Shown piece after piece: positions 36,128-45,844 of a stretch of DNA of 64,000 bases; position 1 is the first letter of the stretch; every line of letters begins with the position of its first letter. This stretch comes from Sternotherus odoratus. Taxonomy: Eukaryota > Chordata > Testudines > Kinosternidae. Position numbers and translations under genes: made by a program. The notes below the pieces were generated by a model. That model had not been told where the DNA came from. It was given only the letters and a program-made list of their open reading frames with translations, and did not search any database. Location of the stretch: the NCBI GenBank assembly GCA_032164245.1, contig JAVMKO010000003.1, positions 45,200,890-45,264,889 of the forward strand, given 5' to 3'.

Positions 36128-37440
36128 ATAACGTGCAAAACCTGCAAATGTACGTCTGCCCCTCTGATAATCAATCCTTCCCACAACATACCTTTCAGGA
36201 TACAGGAGTCTAACACATACCTATCACAACATGTGATGTACCTCAACCACTGCAATAAATGCCCCAATAACAACTATGTGAATGAAACCAATCACTGCAC
36301 TCTTGAACGAACTCACACTGAACAAGGGTAGGAGACAAAAACACCATATCACGCAGGGGCCAACACTTTTCACAACGTGATCATTCCATATCTGACCTCT
36401 GTCCTCAATGGAAACCTACACAACACCTTCAAAAGATGAGCCTGAAAGTATAAATTCATAACTTTGCTAGACACTACAAATCATGGTCTTAAAGACACTG
36501 GATTTATGGCTTATTATGGCAACAGTATTGCCAACTCCAAGAGATCAAAAATCATAAATTGAACCCCCAAAACTCAAGCGTGTATTTTTTTTAAAGATTA
36601 TATGCTGGTTTTTAGGTCAGTGTCTTGATTTTTTTGAACATCCCCTTCCATTCCCAAGGTGTATGCATGTGACAATTAGCGTTGCCACGCCGCCACGTGT
36701 ATCGGATAAGGCAATTGTGGTCCCTGCTGAAGGAGCTTTCGCCTCCACATCTGCCCTGTCCTGACCAGTAATTAATCCTGTCCCCCATCAGTTCTATCAC
36801 CAACCCATCATGTCAGCCCCCCTGCCCCATCAACTCCCCCAATACTTTCAGTTCACCCTCCCACTACTCACTCCATCTTCCCCAAACCCACCATCAATAC
36901 AGCCCTCCCCACCAGCCCCCAGCCTCCTCACTTTGCCACCCAGCCTCACCCCTGCTCCCCTTAGGGCTCTTCACCCTCCCAAGGCCTCTCTCACTTCCAC
37001 TGCCCAGGCTGGCAGGAGAATTCCAGCTTCCTTGGCCTGACAACAGGGACTGGCTGTGGCTCACACTGTCAGCCCCAGGCTGACTGACAGAGGGACCCCT
37101 GGCCGCATCGCCCGGTTGGACTAACATTGGGAGCTCCAGTGGCCACAGCACTTTCTAAGTAAAATTAATTCTGACTTTAATTAATTCTGGGGACACAACT
37201 CTCAAATGTCAGGATTTGTTTTCAGCTGTGGATAAAAAAAAACAGCAAAAAACCCTGACATTTGAGAGCTCTATCCTGAAATAATGAGTCACGCTAAATT
37301 TTACTTTGAAATCACATCTCTTACAACTAATTCACAAGAGTTGGCATGTCTGCAACACGCTGTAATCCACTAACCTCCCCCCTCCCCCCGCTTGCTTGTC
37401 CTATGATGGCAGAGGTATTAATTGGCCACTTCATCTTGAA
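36128..37440 (+). pseudogene. Penelope-like GIY-YIG region, decayed and interrupted
   Basis: TGCAAAACCTGCAAATGTACG to ACTGGATTTATGGCTTATTATGGC (36128-36505) is the GIY-YIG endonuclease region of the second Penelope family. The phrase AAATGCCCCAATAACAACTATGTG, encoding CPNNNYV, is visible, but stops and indels break the frame. After a DNA-transposon insertion (36510-37348) the tail resumes with GCAACACGCTGTAATCCACTAACC and GAGGTATTAATTGGCCACTTCA. Dead. Confidence 0.7.
36510..37348. mobile_element. DNA transposon (hAT-like) inside the Penelope remnant
   Basis: Left end GTATTGCCAACTCC and right end GAGTTGGCATGT are inverted. Flanks TGGCAACA and CTGCAACA match at 6 of 8. Near the right end an internal hairpin pairs CTCTCAAATGTCAGG (37199) with CCTGACATTTGAGAG (to 37269). 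Pro-rich and Ser-rich frames at 36810-37151 follow a C-rich block and are not genes. Confidence 0.6.
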
Positions 37441-38030
37441 TGTATGTGAGAGATGCACATTTCCCCTTTAAGTACGCTGACCCCACTCAAGTACACCGCT
37501 TTTTTAAGTAGATCAGCAAGCTGAGACCGCAGCTGCTGCCAGGAAGCTCCCTTCATCCTGAGCCCTGTCATGTGTTCCCCCCGCTCTATGGAAGATGAGG
37601 TAAATGGGTTGCAGGAGCAGGGGGGAGGGGGACACGGTGACATTAACCCCCCTCTACCCGACTATCCCCCGCACAGCAAGCAGGAGGCTCAGGGAGCAGC
37701 TCCAAGGCAGAGGGGCAGGAGCCGCACATGGCAGTGGGGGGAGCAACAACTGAACTGCTGGCAATTGATAGCGTGCTCAGCGGCTGCCACACAGGGAACT
37801 TAGAGGAGCAGAGAGCTAATAGGGGGAGCTGCCAGTCCATGCTGGTTCCAAGCCCCCATCATCTAGCTGCAATGGGGTCCTCGTCCTGCAAGCAGTGGAC
37901 AAAGCAGGCAGTTGCCAAACGATATTATAAGGGAGCATTGCACAACTTTAAACGAGTATGTTCCCTAACTGATCAACAATGAAACAACGTTAACCGGGAG
38001 AACTTTTAAGTGAGGAGTTACTGTATATGC
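37441..38030. mobile_element. Tigger-like (Tc1/mariner) non-autonomous element, one end only
   Basis: The right end CTTTTAAGTGAGGAGTTACTGTA is the Tigger-type terminal inverted repeat. The interior AAGCAGTGGACAAAGCAGG and GGGAGCATTGCACAACTTTAAACGAG is a family that I recognise from turtles. The left terminal repeat is missing, so it is truncated. No transposase. The 77-84-codon frames within are not supported as genes. Confidence 0.6.
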
Positions 38031-38034
38031 TAAC

Positions 38035-40905
38035 TCACCCACCTGCTTGCTCTAGTTTCTACATGATAAGTAGAGACTTGCTAAAGTTATAGTGCTTAAT
38101 TGCTCAAAGATTCTGTCCTTGTTGGGCATGTACCAGTCCAGGGCCGAACAGGACTTTCCCTGAAATTGCAAGAATGCTGCTGCCTGGATGCCCAGGGCTG
38201 GGTTCAGGCACTGGAAGTGAGAGCAAGGAGCTTGTCTTTTCTGTGCTCTCAGTGACATCCCCCCACCCCTGCTAACACCTGGGCAATGTGGAAGAGGAAC
38301 GTGCCTGATTCAAATGCAGAGAGGGCAAGGAGTGGCTCTGGTGGAAGGGTGGGGAAAGTGGATTGGGACGAGCCTGGGAGAGGGGGAGGAGTGGGAGTTT
38401 TGATGGGGATAAACTGGGACTGGCCTGGCCAGGGGACTGAGAGCTAGTGGGAGGAGTGAGGATAGATTTGAGGAGGAGTCTGGGTGGGGAGGGAGAATTG
38501 GGACAAGGTGCTACGGATAGGGCTGAGACAGGACTGGAACAGGGAAAAGGAATGAGGCAGAAGAGGTCAAGTTTGTGCGGGGGGATGCAGAAGGTTCTGT
38601 GCCCACCAGAGCTTACTCTTCTCCAGACCCTGCAATGGAGCTCAAGATTCCCGAGCTTCACCTTTTTTCTGCTACCAGCAAATACCTATGAAACCTGCTG
38701 GGGGTGGAGTGGGGTGGGGGTGGGGGGTGTCTTAGCCCCTTCTAGAGTTTATCCACATAAAGAATGACAAATGACTATTTCTGTTACTCCATGATAATCG
38801 TGCTATCACTTACTCCATCAACTCGAATGGCTGAGGTCAGTGGAACATGTCCCATCTTTTCTCCCTTCCCTGTGAGGATGTGGGCGTTGGGAAGGGCTGA
38901 GGTAGTGGTACTGTGGGACTTTTGTAGGAACTGAGTGGAGAAGTTAATTAACTGTTGTCATATGTATGTCATCACAATCAATATTTCTATGTATTCTCAC
39001 CCTTCATTGTTGTGGCGCACCATCCAAATGCTGCTCTGGGTACAGAGCTATTAATTTCCCAATGCTTTTCTGTGATCTTCTCCCCATAACATCTCAGCAC
39101 TTCACAATCAGTAATGAATTTCTCTTCACAATACTCCTGTGAGGTAGGCTGGCATTACTATGTTTGCATTTTACAGATTAAATTACTGAGATTGAAAGAT
39201 TAAGGTGAAAATTGTTCAAAGTGTCCACTGATCTTTTTAATATTTTTTGGGGTGCTCAACCTGTGTCACATGGGGCCTGATTTTTCCAAACACTTAGCAT
39301 TTTATAAGACTTTATATATTCAAGCACAAATCTCACTGATTTCAGCTGCAGCTGTGACTGATCTGCTCCGCAAATCTGGTCCCAGGTGTCTCAAGTCAGC
39401 CACCCAGAAAATGAAGAACATGCAGTTAGTGATCATCTGTGAAAACTATGGCCTAAGTGACTTGCTCAGTATTTCATAGAATCCAGTTCTATAGGGTGGT
39501 ATTTAGCTGGATGGAATTTCCTTGATGAGTCCTGTGGGGAAAAATAGTAAGTGAGCCTATATTTCAAGACCATATCAGGCATGTACACAAGGGGGATGAA
39601 TTAAGGTTGTGTAGACCATCTTAATTCTGGCATTTCTTAATTTTCAAGTACTTGGATTTGTCACCTTAATGTTTTTAAACACAGATTTTTTTATTGTAAT
39701 TTAATATTCAGGTGTGTGTGTGTGTGTAGACTCTTCACAAATAAAAGAAATGACCAAGTAATCTAGCTTCACAAATTTGGATATCTGTGGGTGAGGGGTT
39801 GGAGTTACAAAGATATTCAGGTGCTCTGGCACAAGTCTTCTACTATCACTTAAAATCTCATAAATTATATCCTGAACTTCAAATTAGCTTTTTCTATCTT
39901 CAAAACCAAGTGGTTCTGACTGTCCCTTTCATCCAAGCCTTACAGTGGACTACGTTCCATAAGGTCACAGATGTAAACAAAAGGGGGCTGAAGGAGCCTG
40001 AGGAGAGTTATTCAATAGATAGAAGCTGTTTTAGCCTTAACATGTTGTTACACTGATGTAATTTCAGCTCTGGGAAGCAATAAACACAGCGCACGACAAT
40101 TCAAAGACCACTTTGTAAGCCTTTCCCATTTCACTTCTGAAGGTTTGTCACCCACATCCATGTCCTCTGCATTTTTCTTTTGCATGATGTGAACTTGGTT
40201 CCCACTCTGCAAATGTTTATGCACATTCTTAACTTTCTGTACTTGAATAGTTCCACTGAAGAGCATGTGTCCATTATTAGCAGTACTATTGGCTGAGTTG
40301 CTATAATATATGTGTCAGCTTATAGGTGTTCGCCAACTTTTACTGTTTAATAATGTTTGGCAACCTAAGCCACATGTTGTTGTTTTTGCTTGCTTGTATC
40401 AAGCACTCTTGTGTGCATGAGAAAACAAGTATTCAGACAAAGAATAGCAATTCTCCAAATATTTGTGCAGTCAAACTCACTGGCATGAATATTATGAAAA
40501 TAGCAAAGGATACAAACATAATCAAACTGAATTGCTTCTTGGATTCTGAACAAATGTTTCTGGTATCTATTTATAAATACTTGACCAGTTCCACTTTTAT
40601 ATGACCATATTTTCTATTCTCTTTTGAGATTTTACTCTGTTTGGGGTGAGGGAGATTGGTAAGGAGAATTATGGTACTACATGATTATTCTTAAATTGAT
40701 GAATTTACATTTAAAACATGGTGACAATTTGATACCATTACATAAGAATGTGTTGGGGCAGTATTATTTTGCTTGAAATATCTTGCATGTTGTCACTGAC
40801 TGTGAACCTCAGTCATATCTGCTGTCTTTTGGCATAAGTACTTGCTTTTCAAAATCGCTAATACAAAGTATGTAAGCACTGAGAGGCTGAATCACTTTCT
40901 CTCAG
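38035..40905. other. no recognised feature
   Basis: Long non-coding stretch. A (TG)n run is at 39711-39727. Frames up to 129 codons at 38272-38767 lie in a GA/CT-rich block and have no family resemblance. Confidence 0.5.
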
Positions 40906-40911
40906 TTTAAG

Positions 40912-40990
40912 ATTAGCAGCTGTGTTAGTCTGTATCCCTAAACAAAACGAGGAATACTTGTGGCTAGTGCCACAAGTATTTCTCGTTTTC
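40912..40990. mobile_element. miniature hairpin of a Penelope-like end
   Basis: GCAGCTGTGTTAGTCTGTATCCC is the end of a Penelope family. It runs into AACGAGGAATACTTGTGGC, a four-base turn TAGT, and then GCCACAAGTATTTCTCGTTTTC, the inverted copy. It is the smallest of the inverted Penelope insertions here. Confidence 0.65.
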
Positions 40991-41131
40991 TCTGTTAAAA
41001 CTTCCTATTTTCATAGTTTATCCATTTGCTGTAGAAAAACAAAGGCAAAACAAAGCCCCATGGAAAACAAAGTCCAGGCGGCAGAGATACTGTTTTTAAC
41101 TTTTATAAATAGTCCAAATATTTCCTGAATC

Positions 41132-41880
41132 AGAGAGGTAGCCGTGTTAGTCTGGAATAGCAGAGGTAACAAAGAGTCCTGTGGCACCTTATAGACTAAC
41201 TAAAGTATTGAAGCATAAGCTTTTGTGGGCTAATACCCACTTTGTCGGATGCAGTGGAAGTGTCCAGGGGCAGGTATAGATAAGTAGGCAAGAACCAGGT
41301 AGGAGGTAACAAGGTTAGTCCAATCAGCCTGAACCAGCTTGTTATCTCAAATCAGGGAGGGTGAGGTATTCCTCTAGCAGCTGAATTGGAGGTGTGAACT
41401 TGGAGAGAGGAGAAGCTGTTTTTTGTAATTAGCAAGCCATTCAAGATCTTTGTTCAATCCCAGATTGATTGTGTCAAATTTGCAAATTCATTGCAGCTCT
41501 GCGGTTTCTCTTTGCAGTCTGGTCTTGAAGTTTTTTTGCTGCAATATGGTGACTTTTAAATCTGTAATTGTGTGTCTAGGCAGGTTGAAGTGTTCTCCTA
41601 CAGGTTTTTGTATATTGCCATTCCTAATATCTGATTTGTGTGCATTTATCCTTTTTCGTAGGGACTGTCCAGTTTGGCCGATGTACATAGCAGAGGGACA
41701 CTGGTGGGATATAATGGCATATATTACATTGGTAGATGTGCAGGTGAATGAACCAGTGATGGTGTGGCTGATCTGGTTAGGTCCTGTGATGGTGTTGCTG
41801 GTGTAGATATGTGGGCAGAGTTGGCATCGAGGTTTGTTGCATGGATTCAATCAAACCTCGATGCCAACTCTGCCCACATA
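41132..41880 (-). mobile_element. Penelope-like element, antisense copy with short inverted tail
   Basis: The copy begins at its terminal end (AATCAGAGAGGTAGCCGTGTT) and runs antisense through AGTCCTGTGGCACCTTATAG, the C-terminal noncoding part and the GIY-YIG coding region. At 41809-41837 and 41853-41880 the phrase GTGGGCAGAGTTGGCATCGAGG is followed within 15 bp by its own reverse complement, so a short sense piece is joined head-on. The reverse transcriptase is missing from both arms. Confidence 0.85.
41488..41850 (-). pseudogene. GIY-YIG endonuclease domain of a Penelope-like element
   Basis: The frame of 120 codons encodes the endonuclease that lies C-terminal to the reverse transcriptase in Penelope-like elements. 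It opens with a Cys cluster (C4, C9, C12), then VIY (residues 42-44), YIGQTG (56-61), the Arg/His segment RKRINAH (65-71) and Glu in VGEHF (Glu86). These are the GIY-YIG motifs with the Val/Ile variant of the first Tyr motif common in this group. It starts at the N-terminal break, and a stop after AELQ cuts the last tens of residues. The nuclease would nick DNA to prime insertion, but without the reverse transcriptase this copy is inactive. Related frames are at 44054-44278 and 43712-43909. Confidence 0.85.
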
Positions 41881-42150
41881 CCTCTGCTCCACAACTCTGC
41901 TCCACATGCTGCCCCTGCCCCAAGTGCTGGTTCTGCAGTTCCCATGGGCCAGGAACCACAGCCAATGGAGCTGTGGGAGGGCACCTATAGACGAGGCAGC
42001 ACACAGAGTTGCCTGGCTGCATCACCATGTATGAATCAGAAGAGAGACATACCACTGCTTCCGGGAGCTGCCTGAGTTAGGCGCCACAGGAACCCTGCAC
42101 TCCTGATCTCCTCCCATGCCCCAACTACCCACCCCAGCCCTGAACCCCTT
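41881..42150. repeat. piece of the GC-rich hAT family
   Basis: CTGCCCCTGCCCCAAGTGCTGG, TCCCATGGGCCAGGAACC and CTGCTTCCGGGAGCTGCC are interior parts of the same hAT family as 34973-35744. They lie between the Penelope hairpin and another copy, so copies are nested or joined here. Confidence 0.6.
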
Positions 42151-42151
42151 C

Positions 42152-42972
42152 TAGGGTTGTCAACTTTCTACTTCACACAAAACCGAACACCTTTGCCCTT
42201 CCCCACCCCTCTTCTGAGGCCCTACTCCAGCTGCACCCTTTCTCCTAGGCTCTGGGCTGAAGCAGGGGGTTGTGGTGTGGGAGGAGGTGCAGGCTCTTGG
42301 CTGGAGGTGTGGGTTCCAGGGTGGGTCCAGAAATGAGGGGTTCAGAGTGCAGGAGGGAGCTCCAAGATGGGGTAGGAGGTTGAGGTGCAGGGGGGGGTGA
42401 GGGATCTATCTGGGGGTGCTGTCTCTGGTGTGGGGCCAGGGATGAGGGATTTGGGATACCCAGTCTGGAGCCCCCTCCTGTATAAGGAGTTCAGAGGATG
42501 GAGGGGACCCAGGACTGGGGCAGGGTGTTGGGACATGGGAGGTAGTCAAGGGTGTAAGCGCCGGGCAGCACTTACCTCAGATAGCTCCTGAAAGCAGCAG
42601 CATGTCCCCCTTCAGGCTCCTAAGTGGAAGTGTGGCTAGGCAGCTCTGTGCACTGTCCTGTCCATAGGCACTGCCCCATCTGCAGGTGCCACCCTGCAAC
42701 TCCTATTGGCCATGGTTCCTGGCCAATGGGAGCCATGGAACCTGCACTTGGGGTGGGGGCAGTGTGCGGAGCCTCTGGTTGCCCCTACACATAGGAGCCA
42801 AAGTGGGGACATGCCGCTGCTTCTGGGAGCTGCGCAGAGCCCCGCCAGGTAGGGACCCTGCCTTAGCCCTGCCGACCAGACTTCTAATGGGCCCAGTCAG
42901 TAATGCTGACTGGAGCCACCAGGGTCCCTTTTCGACCAGGCATTCTGGTCGAAAACCAGACACCTGGCAACC
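42152..42972. mobile_element. GC-rich non-autonomous hAT element
   Basis: Begins TAGGGTTGTCAACTTTCTA and ends ACCTGGCAACCCTA. The inside has GGGTGCAGGAGGGAGC-like phrases and the paired GACCAGGCATTCTGGTCGAAAA near the right end. No target duplication is evident, so it may be an old or rejoined copy. Confidence 0.65.
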
Positions 42973-42979
42973 CTAGTGA

Positions 42980-43510
42980 CAGCCATGCTTCGCACTTGGA
43001 AATTTTACTTTTGTGTCACCCCTCACTCTGTCCCCGTATTCCAAAGATCCTGTCCACAGTAGCATGGTGCTTGCTCATAAATATGGTAAGTGTTCTTTGA
43101 GGGCCACTGCCGGAATACCCAATATCAATATCCCCAGCTCCACTGAAGATTTAGTTAACTAACTGTTACAGTTTTAATTACGAGCAAACCCCTCAATGAA
43201 TTCGTTAGAGACCATTCCTGCAACCTTCAGCCAGGCCCCAGAATAACCCACTTCCAGCCAGGAAGCCTCAACTCTCCCTCCCCTGTGCTGGAATTCAGAC
43301 AAACGTTCCATGGTGGCTTGTCGTGACCAAAAGGGCCTTTACAGAGTCTGCAGATGCTGCATCACTGCCTCATGTCCTACCACAGATTTTGCTTCCTCTA
43401 TATACAATAACATTAACTGACACCTTACTATTTTTTCCATAGATTGAAACTTTCCATATTTTGTCTCTGTCTGAAGATGAATATTGTAGCACACATTGTT
43501 CAGCCATTTT
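42980..43510. other. no recognised feature
   Basis: Non-coding; no repeat or gene recognised. Confidence 0.5.
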
Positions 43511-44285
43511 TTTAATTGGAGAAAACAACAAGGAGTCAGGTGGCACCTTAAAGATTAACAGATTTATTTGGGCATAAGCTTTTGTGGGTAAAAAAACATT
43601 TCTTCAGATGCGTGGAGTAAAAATTACAGATATAAGCATATATATAGTGACACCTGAGAAGAAGGGAGTTACCTTAAAAGTGGAGAACCAGTGATGACAA
43701 GGCCAATTCAGTCAGGTTGGATGTGGTCCAATCCTAATAATTGATGAGGAGGTGTTAATACCAAGAGAGAGAACATTTCTTTTGTCGTGAGCCAGCCACT
43801 CCCAGTCCCTATTCAAGCCCAAATTAATGGTGCTAAGTTTGCAAATGAATTGTAGCTCTGCAGTTTCTCTCTGAAGTCTGTGTTTGAAGGATTTTTGTTG
43901 TTGAACCAATCCCTATAACAAACCCCGTTGCCTATTCTGTCCCTATATCTACTCTACCAACATAGGACCCAGTCACATCAGCCACACCTTCAGGGGCTCA
44001 TTCACCTGCACATCTACTAATGTGATATATGCCATCAGCAATGCCCCTCTGCCATGTACATTGGCCAAACTGGACACTCTCTACAGAAAAGAATAAATGA
44101 ACACAAATCATACATCAGGAATGGCAACATACAAAAGTCAGTAGAAGAACACTTCAATCTCCCTGGACAATCAATAACAGATTTAAAAGTAGCCATCCTT
44201 CAACAAAAAACCTTCAAAAACAGACTCTCATTGTTTTTGTGGATACAGACTAACACGGCTATCCTTCTGATACTTTAATTGGAGA
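43511..44285. mobile_element. two Penelope-like copies head to head, 12-bp target duplication
   Basis: TTTAATTGGAGA flanks the unit on both sides (43511-43522 and 44274-44285). The left arm (43523 to about 43903) is antisense, with AGGAGTCAGGTGGCACCTTAA and the C-terminal coding part (minus frame 43712-43909). The right arm (about 43904-44273) is sense, with the GIY-YIG frame 44054-44278 (YIGQTGHSLQKRINEH) and the terminal TACAGACTAACACGGCTATCC. The left arm lacks the terminal 40 bp or so; the right arm lacks the part between the endonuclease and the end. The two arms together form one insertion event. Confidence 0.9.
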
Positions 44286-44479
44286 GTAAGGGGACAAATG
44301 CTTCCTGGTTATAAATAAAGATGTTTGCTTTACAGTTGTACAGTACAAAAGATTTAGAGTAGAAATCTGACATGTGCCATGAAAATATATTCCCCATTGA
44401 AGAGAGATGTCCTTGAGTGTTCCAGGGAAAATTGGTTTCATTTCACCCACTGCCACTTGTGTTACACTTACGAACAATT

Positions 44480-44602
44480 CATTTTGAATAGGTTCTCAGT
44501 AAGGTCCTGGCTCTGCAATGAGCTCAGTGAAGGTAAATGGATACCTGTGCTAATGCAGAGCTCATTATGGTTTTGGACCTAAGTAAGAAAACCTATTCAA
44601 AA
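44480..44602. repeat. imperfect palindrome
   Basis: TCATTTTGAATAGGTTCTCAG at the left pairs with AAAACCTATTCAAAATG at the right, and AATGAGCTC with GAGCTCATT in between. Probably a decayed fold-back element. Confidence 0.55.
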
Positions 44603-44639
44603 TGTAATCCTGAAGTGAAGGTGAGATCTGGCTGAGTAA

Positions 44640-44690
44640 GCCTTTTGGCCCAGATCCACAAAGATACTCGGGCACTTAATCCCGGACTAA
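44640..44690. repeat. left piece of a split interspersed repeat
   Basis: TTTTGGCCCAGATCCACAAAGATACTCGGGCACTTAA belongs to the same family as 23925-24310; a second piece is at 45510-45840. The Harbinger-derived sequence between them probably inserted into it. Confidence 0.45.
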
Positions 44691-45480
44691 GGCCTTGTCT
44701 AAGGTACAAAGTTGTCGACTTCAGTTATGTTGACATACAGCCACTGCTGTAATTAAACCATTGTTGCATGTCCAAACTATGCACCTTGTCTCAGCAGAGC
44801 ATATCCACAGTAGCAGCTCTTGCATCAACACAGAGAGCAGTGCACTGCGGGTAGCTAACCCCCGGTGCACCCGCCACTGTCTACCACAGGGTGTTCTGGG
44901 GTCAGGTTCAGCATCCCATGATGCGGTTTTCTCCATTTCATCATTCAATGCACATCCTGGTATGTTTCGCTCCACTTTTAAACAGCCCCTGTGACCTACA
45001 TGCTCACCATCTCTGTCAGAAAGCCTGGATCCTGCACTGCTCTCCAATATTGTGTTGAGCACTGTGAACACAACGCACCTGATCCTGCAGTATTTCATGA
45101 GCTGCAACTCTGATGACGATACCTTGATGTCTGCCACGGTGTATGGCATGGAATGAAACAATCCCTGGTTGCTGTTGGCATTCATGAAGCTTTTCATGGT
45201 GGACAATCAGTTCTGGGCTCAAGAAACAAGCACTGAGTGGTAGGATCACATTGTTATGCAGGGATGATGACCAGTGGCTGCAGAACTTTTGGAACTGTGT
45301 ACAGAGGTCATCCCAGCCCTCCAGCACAGACACACACAAATGAGAGCTGCATTCTACATCTCCAGTGATAATCCTCTGGTCTGGAAAGAAAGTCCCTGCT
45401 TGCAATTTTCTGTACAGGCCTGTGTTCCTCAAGATACACGCATCATGCACCTTCCCCAATCAGCAGCACCATCCCACTGC
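44690..45480 (+). pseudogene. rearranged PIF/Harbinger transposase fragment
   Basis: The left edge CCTTGTCTAAGGTACAAAGTTGTCGACTTCAG resembles a turtle Harbinger terminal repeat. On the plus strand, short frame-shifted pieces correspond to the N-terminal part of Harbinger transposase: FWAQETSTEW near 45208, DDDQWLQNFW near 45263, then ELCTEVIPALQ in the frame starting 45274. At about 45352 the orientation flips: the minus-strand frame 45352-45459 encodes GKVHDACILRN and AGTFFPDQRI, the block around the second Asp of the DDE triad (Asp6 of that frame). The rest of the DDE domain is gone. Dead. No right terminal repeat is seen. Confidence 0.7.
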
Positions 45481-45509
45481 TTCTTCCTTTTGGTAGGTGG
45501 TGTGAAGTG

Positions 45510-45840
45510 AGGCAGGTGCCTAACTCATTCCTATCAGAAACACACTAGGTGCCTAAACTGCCTGATTCCGGATGGTCGGTTCCCATTCATGGATCCCTAA
45601 GCAGAGAGGCAGCTGTGTGCAGCCCCATTTTGGGCCAAACCCCAGAAAGGGGGCTTTAGAACACATCCCTCTCATTGGTCTAGCCCACTGATTACTTTAG
45701 GCAGCTTCCTGCCTACTGTGGCACCTTTGTGGATCACATTCTAAGGGCCTATCTCTCCCCTTTTGCGGTAAAGGAGCATTGGCTCCTAAGTTGGCTTTGT
45801 GGATTGCAGTCTTGTTCCTGTGATTCCTCTAGTAGCCTTA
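45510..45840. repeat. right piece of a split interspersed repeat
   Basis: GTGCCTAACTCATTCC, ACTAGGTGCCTAAACTGCC, TTTGTGGATCACATTC and TGGCTTTGTGGATTGCAG match the family of 23925-24310 in the opposite orientation. Confidence 0.45.
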
Positions 45841-45844
45841 AAAT

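Noticed and set aside
36810..37040. 76-codon Pro/Ser frame
   Set aside because: A C-rich block inside a DNA transposon; composition artefact.
44721..45206. 161-codon minus-strand frame
   Set aside because: It is antisense to the Harbinger N-terminal region, whose plus-strand pieces match transposase; the minus frame resembles nothing.
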